Origin: Pachypanchax playfairii
Lineage: Eukaryota > Chordata > Actinopteri > Cyprinodontiformes > Aplocheilidae
Reading direction: 5' to 3'
DNA: 64,000 nt
Assembly: GCA_006937955.1 (NCBI GenBank)
Contig: SSNP01000015.1
Coordinates: 3,171,006-3,235,005 of the forward strand
Part shown: piece after piece, positions 24,202 through 37,480 of the stretch
Position numbering within the stretch: the stretch's first letter is position 1
Layout of the letters: the number at the start of each line of letters is the position of its first letter
Program-made: the position numbers and the translations under genes
Notes under the pieces: model-generated
Told to the model about the DNA's origin: nothing
Database searches by the model: none
What the model saw: the letters and a program-made list of their open reading frames with translations, nothing else

Positions 24202-25111
24202 GTCACACAAAGACCACAGTTTTTGTCGCATTTTCAAATAATTTTTAGATAAATAAATCTATCTCATTTCCTAATGAATTAATATTTTTCCTGATCAAAT
24301 TTCTGTTTAGATTTCAAATACAAAATCAAATACAGAACCAAACTTTGTCTTTCTCTAAGGCGTTGCATGAATTTTGAAGCACTTGTTTGAGAAGAAAAGT
24401 TAAATTATTTTCTCTGCATCCATTCTGGTCCATCAAGCACTGGCATCTGGATTACATGATGTTTCTGCTCCTGCACTCCGTACAAAGGTCACATATAGCA
24501 TCCCTTCTCACAGATGGAGACACTAAACTACATATATCTCATTAATTTATACACAACTGATTGAATGTATTTTATTTTATTATAGTATTTTTAATCACCT
24601 GGAACCAAATGAATAGAGTATCTTTAAACAGAGTTGATTTCACGAGAAAACCAACATAAAGTGAACCAGTCCTCCTCCTCACATTGACTGCAGAGTCTTG
24701 ACTTGAGGAGTCAGTTCTCTGCCTTACAGAGCTGAACACTTCTCGCTGCTGTGAACAGTGCAGTTCAGCTTGTATCCCATAATGCAGTGCTCTAAAATAA
24801 AAAATAGTTTTTGGTCCTCTTGATTATAAGCTAACAAACCCTGTCAGAAAAATCAAATATGCAAAGATATTCTGTTTGATTATTTTCTTAGATGCTCCCA
24901 AATGCATCTTTGATGTGTAATCATGAAATATTTTTCTTACCTCTTGATCTTCCTGCACATGAGAAATCTTCTATGTAAAATGTAAATAGAACATACATAA
25001 ACCTGACAGATGGAAATCACATGTAAAAAAACAGGAAATGTGAAACATGTATTGCACATTTCCTGTGTAATGTTAAACTCGTGTTTTTCCATGAGGCAGA
25101 AGCTAAACAGA

Positions 25112-25124
25112 CACCCCCTAGTGG
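25112..25124 (-). promoter_or_regulatory. CTCF-like motif
   Basis: The reverse complement reads CCACTAGGGGGTG, very close to the CTCF consensus and opposite in orientation to the 24185 site. Motif evidence only. Confidence 0.45.
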
Positions 25125-26399
25125 CTGGTTCCTGTATGAGTTTTAAGCCACGCCCCCTCTGTGAATCAGATGTTTTCCTGAATAATAAAAATAAACACAG
25201 ATAAATTTGAAAGAGCTGATTGTGTTTATTCTTACTGTTTGTTTTGAAATTATTTTTCTAACTTTTTTCTTTTTTGCTTTAAAAATCACCATGATGGCGC
25301 AAAGGTGAGTAGGCGGGACTTGGAGCGTCATGTGCACAGATTTTTTTCAACACATCCCTTTATGGCTGTTAACAGAAATTTTATTTAACAATGAACAAGA
25401 TAACAGTTAACTCTGCCTGTAATATTCATTTTTATTTTAATCCACTGCTGAAAATTCCAGTTTTTGGACAGAGAAGATCAAAGAAATTTTGATTTTGACT
25501 TTACTTTGTTTGGTCTGATGGTTTTTTAAAGGATTCAACTTTCCTGTTTTTTTAACCCAAGACAAATGGAAGACTTGTGCTGAATTTCAGCCAAATGGTG
25601 TGATGAGTAACACCTGTCAGCTCCAAAATGTGAGAAAAAATAGCATTTTTCTCTTTGCAGATTAGTTGTATGTATCATCCTTAAAAAGCTTTTAATTTGC
25701 TTTGTCTTTAAATATTGCATTGTAACTAAAAGCTGTACAGGACAGTTTTAAAAAACTGTCTCTGAGTGATCAGGTTCAGAGGCAGAAGACACCCAAATAA
25801 TAAATAAAGTCCTTTTCAGGTGATCAGGACATCAAACTATCATCTGAAGACATTTGTGAGACATTTGTGAGATGTAGCAACAGAAGAATGCAATGAGTCA
25901 AACATCATTGCAACACCTACAGTATGTCTAAATGTTAAAATCTTCAGACTCAATAATCTGTCACGAGCTCAGCTTGTTCCTTCAAACGTTTCTTTATCAG
26001 GATTATGAACTGGTCCAACTCAAACCTGCATCTTTTTCATTTAAATGATTATTATTATTCCTGTAATTAAACTTGTTTCAAGTTAATTTATTTGGACAGA
26101 TGAGTGTTGATTTTTTTTATCTTTTCACATATAATTCTTATTGTTTTGATGGAAAAAGAAAATAATTTTCTAATCTTCGGGTTTCCTTGATCTGGTTACT
26201 CACATTCTTCCCAAACTGGAACGAACATGTGAGGACAGTGTCAGACCTGCACTGATCTGCATAGATCAGCCTCATTGGATCAGCGTTTAAGGGGTGTGGA
26301 TGCAGGAACCTTGTGTTGGAAGAAAAAACCCATTATTATTATTATTATTAGTTTTAGGTTGTTTTTTTTTTTTTTGGAGCAGACCGTCTGTTTTGATCG

Positions 26400-26973
26400 T
26401 ATTATTGATGCCCTTTGCAGATTTAACTCAGTGATTGGAGTCGCAGGAGGTTGTCCTGATAAACTGTCAGCAGAGGAAGGGAGGAGGCAACCAGACCAGA
26501 GGGAGGAAGGAAGCGAGAAAAACGTCACGAAGACTCGGAGTAAAACGGGCTGAACCGCGTTTAATGGACGATCTTTGATGCGGGCTGGAGAAACAACTTG
26601 GGCCATTTGTGTCATTTTACGCACAATTATCGGATTAATCCCAACATGCTTTATTAAGAAGCTGTCGGTGAGAAGTGCAAACGATCCGGAGAGGAAACGG
26701 CAACACAAAGCAGCAGATTTCACCTCCTTTTCTCTTTTTTTCCCCTCCTGGAGCTCCAGAGAAATGGAAATGTGTGGAGCCCTCCTCCTCCTCCGTTTGT
26801 CTGTTTACTGAAAGGAAATCAACCTAATCGTGACACCCTGACGAAACCTTTTGCAACTGGATCGGCCCAGAACTGCGACTTTCATGCGTAAAAGAGATTT
26901 TAATCATCCGCGGCATTTTGGGGACGTTGCTGTCAGTTTGTGTTGAAAAGCCATCGGGAGGGACATTTAACAG
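26400..26973 (+). promoter_or_regulatory. gnb2: Candidate gnb2 promoter and non-coding first exon
   Basis: A GC-richer block whose best donor is TTTAACAG|GTAGCC at 26974. The first coding exon of gnb2 has an acceptor at 28450 (CTAACAG|GTGATC), so at least one upstream leader exon must exist. This block is the best candidate by composition; other donors are possible. Confidence 0.35.
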
Positions 26974-28450
26974 GTAGCCACCCTTAACGAGCTCAGTGAC
27001 AGCAGCCGTGGGTCAGCCTGTCTGCGTAAAATGGCTGGGCCACGATTTACCATCATTTACTCCAAATCATTGCAGATAGATCCGCGTTTTCAGAGCGCAG
27101 CATGTGTCAGAGATCCTGCTAAAACCGAATGGGTTGAAAGACAAGGCCGGTGACTGTGTGAGGCTGATCGGTGGTTGGGTTTTTACAGGGCCAGTCTACT
27201 CTGATGTCAATCTAAATGCAGTGAAATAAAATCCTCCATCCCGAGGCGCATCTTCGACCTTTGCTGCTGACTTTGTACCCGCTGTCTCCTGACTGTGGGG
27301 TTTGATTTCAGGGCTTCATCCATCATCATTCATACAGATGTTGGAGGTTCTCCTCCTCCTCCAGCTGCAGACGTGCTGTTAGATCTGAAAGGGTTGGGTC
27401 ATCTCACCTATTTGTGCCACCTTGTGTTATAAATCAGACTCTCTGTGGTTAGAAAGGTGTTCTGTCATGAATCAGTGCAGGTGAAACCTGAGTGTCTCAT
27501 TCTCGCCTTTATTTCATTGCCATCCATTTGATGCTCAAAATTAGCTAAAATGAGCATCTGGCTGGACTCATCCAGGCCTGATGGCTCCCCTCCTGCCTCC
27601 CCCAACTTCCTCAGCTTTTCTTCTCCTCATTGGCTAAATGAGCAGCTGTGCCAGGAGACCGAGACCCACGAAGCACCTCTTTTGGCTTCCATTAGTGCTG
27701 TGTGACCCATCTGGTCGCTAGTCCCTTCAGGGAAAAGTCATCATCTACTGTAGCTAAATGCAGGACGTACTGTGTGGGATTTTCAGGATTTGAATGACGG
27801 CAGTTATGCAAATACAAGGTCTCAGTTAGACTAAAGGTTTTCATGGTTACCAGGAACAGGACATGCAGCTTCTTGCAGAAAAGACAGTCAAGAAGGATCT
27901 TTTTCATGGCAGGAGGTCAAACTGACCGTGTCCATCATTAGTAGGAATTCAGAGGGAGTGTCCACTCTCTCCTGTCTGGTATTGAAATTGTAAATTCAAT
28001 CGTAGCTTACAGATTATCCTCCAGTTAAACCGCCCGTAAACAGATTACAGGTGTTTTTTTTTCTCACTGTGGTTTCTGAGATTAAAATGTGAGCCTCTAT
28101 TTCTATATTTATTTCTCCAAATCGGGGTAAAAAGTATTTAAAGTCAATGATTTTATCTAATTGAATGTTTTTTTTTTTATTATTACAGTTGATCACTGGA
28201 TTACTGCATTATGAAAGCAGGAAACTACAATAATCCCAAATGGAAATTCATTTTATATTTGACCAGTAATGCATTCGAATGTTTATAGTAAATCCTGTTT
28301 GGGGGCACGAGGTGATCCTGTGACCTTCCCCTAATCCATCACAGGAACCAGTAGGGACAGAAAAAAGAAACAGTATCGCAGATTTCTAATTTAAGTCATG
28401 TGACCAGATTTAAGATGTTTTATAGTGAAAAGTTTCACTCTGACTAACAG
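26974..28450 (+). other. Presumed gnb2 leader intron
   Basis: No recognisable exon or repeat. It ends at the acceptor before the gnb2 start exon. A short coding-like frame on the minus strand (27692-27907) shows no family features. Confidence 0.4.
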
Positions 28451-28474
28451 GTGATCGCTGGGACGAGGGGAACG

Positions 28475-31400
28475 ATGAGTGAGCTGGAGCAGCTTCGTCA
28501 GGAGGCCGAGCAGCTTAAGAACCAGATAAAAGTGAGTTTTTAAAAGCTTAAAAATCCATATTTCACATTAAAATACTGATTTATTCTTGTCTTTTCACGC
28601 TCATGTTTCCATGTCTTTTATCAGGATGCCAGGAAAGCATGTGGAGATTCAACACTCACACAGGTAAAAACCATGAAAACATGTTATTTTGGGATATCTG
28701 GAATCTTTAAGGGCCAACAATTAAAAATAATTCATAAAAAAATGCATTTTGTTTGCTAAATTATTAATAAGATTATAAGAGATGTTACCAAAAAGAGAGC
28801 ACTGACTATGATTTAATTTCAGAAAGTAGAAAACGTTCCAATTTTTAACATGTATTTAAACTTTGAATGGAAAAAATAAAAACATTTTACATCCATTAGA
28901 ACAAAAACACGTTTTTGTAGATCATCTCAAGACCCTTAACTTAAAGGAGAATGCCCGTTTTTTGCAATTGGGACCTTATTTATTCTGTGAGATGTGTTTT
29001 ACTCGTCATCAGTGGTACTTTTTTGCGATTCGGATTCGTCTCGGAGATTTTTGATTCACACGGCAAACACCTAAACGCCAATAAACGAGAGTCGGTTGGG
29101 CCTGCGTTCGCCGACCCTAAATCGGTTTAAAATCAGTTCAAATCCGTTATTTTTTTAATCTGGCCATTTAGATACTCTATTGTTTATTCCGTTCCAGTGC
29201 CATCTTGAATCCTGCGCTCATAGAAATGATATTTTTTACAGTGACGGGAGAGTGACGTCATCTCTCCGCAGGCCCAACTGACTCTCGTTTATTGGCGTTT
29301 AGGTGTTTGCCGTGTGAATCAAAAATCTCCGAGACGAATCCGAATCGCAAAAAAGTACCACTGATGACGAGTAAAACACATCTCACAGAATAAATAAGGC
29401 CCCAATTGCAAAAAACGGGCGTTCTCCTTTAATGGAGTCCGAACCCCGAACCACTGCTTTAAACCATTAATAAAGTAAAAGGTTGATAATTAAAAAATAC
29501 TTTTGTACATTGGGATTAAAAAGCTGCTACATCTGTTATAACTCGAGTTGTTTTTCCACTCTGAGATCTAATTGTTCCCCTTCAAGAGAAGATTCAGAAA
29601 CCGCTGGATTTTTTTCACTGTGGTTTGTGTCAAACTCTCGTCATTAAATGAATTATATAATGATAGCTGTCCTCTAACTGTAGAAGCTTCCATCTGACAC
29701 CTAGTTATTAAAAACACAAATCATGATGGAATTAAACCCATTTCTGCACAGATTGCTGCTGGTTTGGATCCCGTGGGGCGGATTCAGATGCGGACCAGAC
29801 GCACCCTCCGTGGCCATCTTGCCAAGATCTACGCCATGCACTGGGGTTCAGACTCCAGGTGAGATTCCACTGTGATGATAACATCAAGCAACATCTTCAC
29901 AGAGAAAAATCCTAATTTCATTCGGATTCTTCATTTTATCAACAATTTAACAATAAAAATAAAAACAAGAACACAAGGAGGACATGATGCATGTCGTTTT
30001 TTTTTTGTTTTCCACAAACTACTGTTGGTTTTGTACTCATCATAAATATTTTTATGCTAATAGCATTGCTAAAAACACACTATTTTCATACTGACGAATG
30101 AACAAACAGGTTTACAGAAAGATAATGAAGCAGGAATAATTACTAACTAAAATTTGGCGTGTTTTATACTTTTTATAATTAAAATTATTGTTCAAAATAA
30201 TTATTAATAACCTCTTAAATGTTTACTGAACTATTCAGTCTGACAAAGCAAACTGTAATGATTTGATTTAAATCTTGACTGAAATGTTTTGTGGATTTTT
30301 TGGGGGGGGTTTGGTCTGCAGGCTCCTGGTTAGCGCCTCTCAAGATGGAAAACTGATCATCTGGGACAGCTACACCACTAACAAGGTGAAGTCTGTGAAA
30401 ATATTTTCCTCATGAGGTTATTTGAGCGGTAACTTGTCTGAACTAGAAGAACAGAGTTCAGTTTTCTGCTTATTTAGAGGAGCGATTGACTCACTTCAGC
30501 TCAGAGGAACAAGTGACATGTAGAAGAACATTTACAGTTACATCAGCAGCATTAATACCTGCGTTCCATTTGTTTTTCCACAAGTTGTGCACGATTTCAC
30601 TTATAGCAGCAGCTTCCAGCACAAGGTGAAAATAATACTTTTCCCGTCTTAGATCCATGCCATTCCCCTGCGCTCGTCCTGGGTGATGACCTGTGCTTAC
30701 GCCCCCTCCGGGAACTACGTGGCCTGCGGCGGCTTGGACAACATCTGCTCCATTTACTGCTTAAAGACACGAGAAGGCAACGTCAGGGTCAGCAGGGAAT
30801 TACCTGGACATACAGGTCAGTGAACATCTCATCCAGCTCTGAGCCACACCCAGTTTGTGTTTGAGTTCTTTCGTAAATCAAACAGACGAGGCATTTCAGG
30901 CATGTGTCAGAGCCCGGCCTCACGCAGAAAGTTCTAACCCTCCTAAACAAAGATTTCGTATGTTGTCAATTAATGCCACAGTTTAAACCAGCTGAGACAT
31001 TTTGTTTCACTTGTAACACGACACTTTTATTGTGTTTTATTAGATTTAACATTTTTTGGTAAAATAAAGAAATTGGTGAATGTGTGTTTCTAGATCTTTG
31101 TGGATTTCTGTTCAACACCAAATGAGACTTTTTAACTGGAAACCCTTGAAATTACACGTTAAACTAAAACATTTCACATTTTGTTACAATTTTATTTTGG
31201 AGTTTTTGAATACAAGAGATAACATTTTTGCTTGAAATTTTGAAAAATCTCTAATAAAATAGAAAAACTGAATACAATTAAATATAAGCTTAAAAAGAAC
31301 CTTATAATTTAACGAGAAAAGTTGCATTTCCTGCAGAAATGCAATGTGAATGCTGAGAGCTGAAAAAAAAATGAGTGAGCTAAAGGCAGATTAGAAAGCT

Positions 31401-33280
31401 TAAAATAGCTGAAATGGTCCTTGTGAATTATTTTGAAGAAGCTGAATTAGCTAAATGTAGCTGCAAGAGTTCAAATTAGCTGAATTTAATTAGCTTAAGT
31501 CTGCCAAAGATGTCTAAAGAGAGCTGATGTTTACTAGAAACCTAACTGACAATATTAGCTGAAATAAAAGAAGCTGAATTTGAAAATTCCAATTAAAAAA
31601 GCTTAACTTAGCTGAAACAGGTCAATGCAATATAAAAAGCTTAAATTAGCTGAATTAGCTAATTAGTGTGGGAATAAAAGTGGGTTTTGATTCATAAAAT
31701 GGGTTTAAAACAAGACATTGATAAGATTCAAGTGTCACTCTGGGATTTGTGTAATCACAGGTTACCTGTCATGTTGCCGCTTTATTGATGACAATCAAAT
31801 CATCACGAGTTCAGGAGACACCACCTGGTGAGTGCCGCAGATTCAACAAACATGGACACGTAGTGTAAGACATGTTGATGAATTCTGTTCCTTTTTCCCC
31901 CAGTGCACTCTGGGACATTGAGACAAGTCAGCAGACCACAGTATTCTCTGGCCACAGTGGTGACGTCATGAGCCTGTCACTGTCCCCCGACCTGCGCACC
32001 TTTGTGTCGGGAGCCTGCGACGCTTCAGCTAAGCTGTGGGACATTAGGGACAGCATGTGCCGGCAGACCTTCACAGGCCACGAGTCGGACATCAATGCCT
32101 CTTGTGTGAGTGAGCTGAGGGCACAAGCTGCCTGAGACCAAACCCGAAGAGCGACACTTACAGGATGATATTCTATTTGTGCTTCATCTGAACGCTCTTC
32201 CTTTTTCCTCTCAGTTCTTTCCAAATGGCAGCGCCTTTGCCACAGGCTCTGATGACGCCACCTGTAGGTTGTTCGACCTGCGTGCAGACCAGGAGCTGAG
32301 CATCTACTGCCACGACAACATCATTTGTGGCATCACGTCTGTGGCTTTCTCACGTTCGGGCCGTCTGCTGCTGGCTGGCTACGACGACTTCAACTGCAAC
32401 ATCTGGGACGCCATGAAGGGAGACAGAGCAGGTGAGCAGAGCGAGTGTCAAAGATCGTGTCTGTGGGATTTAAATTTGAAGCTGAAGTGAGGATGGTGCA
32501 AGTCTAAGGTGTTACATCCTTTTGCTACCACCAGGGGGAGCTGCAGCTTCAGCAGCCGCCTTCTGTCTGTTTCACCAGCAAAAATAAGGCAGCAAAGACT
32601 GTAAACGTTACGTAATGTTTATAAAAAACACTTGGTTGAACATCCCACAGCTACTGAAGTTCATCAGCAAACAGGAAGTGACATGCGTGTCGTAAAAAAC
32701 CTAAAAGGATCGTAGACGTTTTGTTTTTCAGAGGTGGTGAAAAACAGACCAAGGGTTTATTAGAGATCTTGATACTCCAGATCATGAAGGTTTCATCATT
32801 AAATAACAGCTGCTGGAGACTGAGGTACCTCAGATGGAGCCACCTGGACTTTCTCCAGACCTGAATCCCATTGAAAAATTTTGGGAGTGTCGTGTGAACT
32901 TTTTATGTTTTCCATAGATTCCCCAGAAAGCCAAATATCCCTGACTTTCCATGAGTAGAACATGTTTCTAGAAATAACAGACGCCGAGCCCAGATTCACA
33001 GCTTCCTAGCTTGCAGCTCAAAATCCAGCATCAGTAATTAGATATAAGTGCATTAATGCAACTGGCACATCTGCAAAGACCCGTTTAGCACGATGAATCA
33101 CCGATCCAGCTGTGAAACTGGATTTATTTCCCAGTAATTAGAAGTTTTGTGTATTTCCGCGTCTCTCCTTTAGGAGTTCTGGCAGGCCACGACAATCGCG
33201 TGAGCTGTCTGGGTGTGACAGATGACGGCATGGCGGCGTGCACCGGATCGTGGGACAGCTTCCTCAAGATCTGGAACTGA
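28475..33280 (+). CDS. gnb2: G protein subunit beta-2
   Basis: Beta subunit of heterotrimeric G proteins; it pairs with a gamma subunit at the inner plasma membrane and transmits GPCR signals. Coding exons: 28475-28531, 28625-28663, 29752-29858, 30322-30385, 30653-30815, 31761-31827, 31904-32105, 32215-32431, 33174-33280. All introns are GT-AG and the total is exactly 340 codons, the family length. The N-terminal coiled-coil helix MSELEQLRQEAEQLKNQI is followed by seven WD40 blades ending WDSFLKIWN. MSELEQ, CGDSTLTQ and AAGLDPVGRIQM point to beta-2 rather than beta-1 or beta-4. Two spots differ from mammalian paralogues in this very constrained protein: INASCFF (about residues 228-234) and MAACTG (about 325-330). 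The ATG lies 24 bp inside the exon that starts at 28451. Intron 2 holds a hairpin MITE and intron 8 a transposase remnant. Confidence 0.96.
28945..29428. mobile_element. TTAA-flanked foldback MITE (162-bp arms)
   Basis: Flanked by TTAA at 28941-28944 and 29429-29432. The ends read AGGAGAATGCCCG and, in reverse complement, AGGAGAACGCCCG. The left arm 28945-29106 and right arm 29267-29428 are reverse complements with only about three mismatches, separated by a 160-bp loop. TTAA target sites are typical of piggyBac and Kolobok families; the ends look more Kolobok-like. No protein is encoded. It sits in gnb2 coding intron 2. Confidence 0.85.
32528..32541 (+). promoter_or_regulatory. CTCF-like motif
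   Basis: CCACCAGGGGGAGC in gnb2 intron 8 closely matches the CTCF core. Motif evidence only. Confidence 0.45.
32770..32965 (+). mobile_element. Decayed Tc1-like transposase fragment
   Basis: The plus strand near 32845-32900 reads SPDLNPIEKFWECRV, the hallmark SPDLNPIE(x)xW motif carrying the last acidic region of the DDE catalytic domain of Tc1/mariner transposases. Stops occur on both sides. The fragment lies in gnb2 intron 8 and is non-functional. Confidence 0.6.
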
Positions 33281-33970
33281 GCCGTGCACGCCGACGTGAG
33301 AACACGAGCATGTCCAGCAGCAGCGTCGCACCGCTCCGACATCGGGACGCAGTCTGTCGGCCGTGTCTTCACACTGTGCTAAAGATCTAACAGACAAACT
33401 GCAACATTTTACTGTACATAATATAAATGACTTGAGTTTACACACACTAAAACCCCCGAGCACACACTTACACGACCCACTGCACAAACACACACATATA
33501 TAATCTGTAAACTATTAAATGAAACCAAATACAGTTGAATTTTCAGCTGCTCAGATTAAAAAAAAAAAAACTGTTACCTGAAGCCTTTTAACACATTTTG
33601 ACATGTCTGTTCACACGTCGCTCCTCCAGGCAAACGGGAGATTTTAACTCCATCTTTGTTTACAAACTTCACTTCCTGTTTTTCTGTACTTCTTTTGTCT
33701 CATTCAAAGGAAGAATCATGACTGCACGAACACTCGTAAACGTAGGGTAGACCATGTTATTTTCTTTGTTTTATTCATACTTTCCCCGTGTGCCTCAGAT
33801 ACACTGATGATTGGAGACGATTAATCGAATCAATTAAAAATGATCTGAGTCAAGAGAATATAAATAAAAACAAAAGACACATTTTAAAATGACAGGAGCC
33901 AGTATTCATACTCTGACTTTGTCACTGTATTATTTGGACGTTATGAATTAATTGTACATAATAATAAATA
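33281..33970 (+). other. gnb2: gnb2 3' UTR
   Basis: Sequence after the TGA of gnb2. An AATAAA hexamer at 33963-33968 is a plausible polyadenylation signal; earlier AT-rich hexamers are possible. No coding content. Confidence 0.5.
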
Positions 33971-36900
33971 TTATCCTCTCCTGTCAGCTGTTATGTTTCT
34001 CTGTTGAAAGATGTGATTCTAAAATTTGATTTTTTTCCTTTTGAGTTTTTCCAGGTTTCAATTTTTTGGCTCAAATTTGAAATTATTTTTCAGTTAATAG
34101 GAAGATCCAAGTGATGCATTCACTGACAACTTGGGAATTTCAACTTCCCGTAAGAAGGAAAATTAATAAGCTTATTCCTGTGACAATAGAAAAGAAAAAA
34201 AAAATGTTTAGGTGAAGATTTTTTTATTATTTGTTAGAATCTGATATTTATAAAAGGTCATTTTCAAATTTTCAGTGAATGCAGCGCAATTTAAAGCTGG
34301 GAAAATAAAAATGTGGATTTTGAAACATGAAACAATAGAACTCCAAATTAAGTGTTCAAGAAAAAAAAACCCATCTGCAGACAAAAATGAGATCAAGGTA
34401 TTTTATTTTTCAAACAAACAATCTGTATTAAGACATGAATTGATTCAGCACAATCTTTTGAAGGATTAAAGTTTATAAGTTTATGAAATACAATCTGGAG
34501 TAACCCTCTCACAAGTAACACAGACGTGGGAACATTAAAACATCGCAAACATGTTTTTAAAAAAAAAAAAAACTCAGTTGTTGAAAAAGTAGAATGAATA
34601 TTGTAGATCTGTTTAAAGATCGTGATTTGAGCTCCTCCAAACTGCAGCTGCTAACCTGTTCATTCATGAGCAGAAGTATAAAATAAGAAGATCCCTCGTG
34701 GGAACGTCGTCATTTAACCTCTTTCCCAGGTATAAAGGCAGTTTCTGACAAGCAGGTGATTGTGTTTAGCTAAATAAAAGTTATTTTTAGTGATAAACAG
34801 AAGAGAATGAATCTATAACCAGCTGATATTAATTCTACCAAAGGCCTCTGAAGAACCCCGCCCCCCCCCCACCCCCCCCGCGAGCCATATTCAGGGTTTA
34901 GATTTGTTCTGATGCTCGTATTGCTTTTAAAACCGAGGCGTCGTCGCTGCACGTTTCTGTAAACTCTGCCTCCTTCTGGTGAATCAAACATCGTATCCGC
35001 CCCATCTGACACAAACCTTCCCAAAAACCACCTTGTGTGTGTTTGAATCTCTTTTTTTGGAGCTTTTGAAACGACATTTTTACACCTTAAAGTGCTTTAA
35101 TGGAAAATATTCAACCACAGCTGCTTGTTGGATTCTGAAGTAACTATGATTTACTTTAAGTGATCAAATTCAAATAGTTTTACTTCTTTATTTCTGCCCC
35201 AGAACATGTAAGTTTACAGTATTTGACTGTATATTTTCTGTGTAATGTGGTTACTTTATCGAATAGTGTTTTTTAAAAATAATAATCTTAATATTTATGA
35301 GGCGCTGCACTGATTTTACACATCGTAGTTTCATGCACAACGCAGCCTCTGAGCTGCAGTTTCCTGGTTTTTTAAAACATTTTGCAAACATTTTGCTTCT
35401 TTTACATAAATCTGCAGATTTGGTTGTTAAATATTTGTAGCCCTTCGCCATATTTTTTACTTCCTGTTTACAGCTTTCAGTATTACTAACACCAAACACA
35501 CAAATCAGTCTGTGAAACTCTTTTTTTAATGTAATTTAAAACATGTGAACGGACTCATATTTACCTTCTTTTTTCATTAAACTGTCTAACTTTTACATTT
35601 CCAGTGAAAAGTCTGACGTCGCCACAACGCTTCCTTCATGATGATCACCTGAGAACAGCGAGTCACGATTAAAACCACAGCCGACTCTTCTGCTAACTCT
35701 TAAAATCCCGTCCGATGACGCAACACAGACATTAAGTTATTTGTCCACGTGCACGAAAACAACACGACTGATTTCATGCTCACAAGCTCAACAACTGACG
35801 GGATGAAGGGGGCAAAAAGAAAATCCCATCTCTCGGTTCTGATCGCTCTGACTGCTCTGCTTTAAAATACATTGTGCTTTGATTAACTGTATATAAATAC
35901 AAACCTGTTTTATAGATGTACATTCACGTCTTAGTTCTCAATATAGACTAATTTACATATTTTATAAAATAGGCTTCTTAGAATTAAACAAGCTACTCTC
36001 TCCACTACAGATGACACAAAATCACTAAAGAATAAGCAGTTATTTTCTCTGTGCAGCATGAACCCTTATGATCTGAGCTGAAAACAAACACGCACTTTCA
36101 TTTGATGAAGTTTCTCTCTACAAAAAGGTTTCATATAAATGGCTTTTCTCTTTGCTGGCTTCCTCTGTGCGTAGATCCTTTACGCGTCACGTCTGATTTA
36201 ATATTGGTTATTGCCTTTTTCTGATTGGATACGTGACGCGTGTCGTTTTGGGTCCGTGGTGCCAAAAAGGCATCTCGAGTTCATCTAAGGGATAATCTGT
36301 TTTATTTAAGCGCACTTAAGTGGCACCGAGGGTTAATCATAATTAGGGAGTCATGCCTCTTATTTAGGGGATTTCAAGTAAGAGACAAGTGGGGGGGCGG
36401 GGCTTAGGGTCTCTGAACCCTTCTTTAAACCGCTCATCTTCAACTCCAAGGCACTGCTTAAACTGTAAACATGATGATTATTAAGAAAACAAAATGCTCC
36501 TGGTGGGTTGGAACCAAGATATCTGTAGTGTAGCTTCATGGCACAAAAGATTTTACACAACAAAAAGACATTTTCATGAGGGATACAGTACTATAGGATC
36601 TATTTCAATGGCTCACATGCACACTGAAGTATATGATTATTTTATCTATAATTTTATGTTTACTGAAATGAAAGTGCTTTTCATTTACAATTCTAAATGA
36701 TTCATCTATTTATAATCACATTTGACTCAACACACTGCGGTAAACATATTTGAATAAATCTCTCTTCTTCAGCTTAAAGGAGCTTCTGCAGACGGATCAC
36801 TAACCAAGATGCATTTCTTTACTCTGAAAACTGTCCGATTAGGAAAGAGAAGAACGCAATCCACCATGTTTACCTGAACTCATCAAATGACGTAAAGCTT

Positions 36901-37480
36901 CATTTATTATATTTTTCTAGATTTTTCTTGATTAGCGATCTGCGGTGATAATTTCCTCCTCGTTTCAGTTTCCACTCAAGATTTTCTTTCTTTGGCCTTA
37001 ATTCACCCACGTTCCAAAATATACTGTGAACTTTGGCAGAATGTAAAGATATAAAATACATAAAAGCTCATGATCTCCAGCCATGTTCTCCAAAGTGCCT
37101 GATGATGAGAACTCTGTGAGTCTCCCTGCATCAAATTGTTCTACTGGCCTAAAGACGAATCTGTTCTACTGAGACTTCCTGGACGCAAACAAAAATAGTC
37201 TGAGAAGTAAAATATAATACAGCAAAGTAGATCCACCCACTTCCTTGTTTCATCACTGCTGACTGTCGTCTCAACACAAACTCTCTCTTTAATGACAATA
37301 TATTGCAGTTACAGTAAAATGAAGAAAACCAGTATGCTAATACTAATACTGAATCACTAGATATAAATATTTAATCTGTGTAAACCTATAAGACAAATTA
37401 TAATATTTCTGCCTAAACTACAGAAGTTTGTCTGTACTGATGTGAAACACATAGATGAGACTTTAAACTGGATTCATCAT
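33971..37480. other. gnb2 / mink1 convergent intergenic interval
   Basis: No coding exon recognised. It contains a poly(C) tract (34855-34880), T-rich stretches, and a small cluster of palindromic motifs near 36182-36272. Some of the right-hand part may belong to the mink1 3' UTR. Confidence 0.45.
36182..36272. promoter_or_regulatory. Palindromic motif cluster
   Basis: A perfect 11-bp inverted repeat, ACGCGTCACGT (36182-36192) and ACGTGACGCGT (36231-36241), is followed by TGCC-AAAAA-GGCA at 36260-36272, which resembles an NFI-type half-site pair. The segment is CpG-richer than its neighbours. A role as an enhancer is speculation. Confidence 0.25.

Larger units (their letters stand above)
23991..26399. 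other. slc12a9 / gnb2 divergent intergenic interval
   Basis: No coding exon recognised. It contains two CTCF-like motifs (near 24185 and 25112), AT-rich stretches and an ATT run at 26334-26350. Open frames are short and lack family resemblance. Confidence 0.5.
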
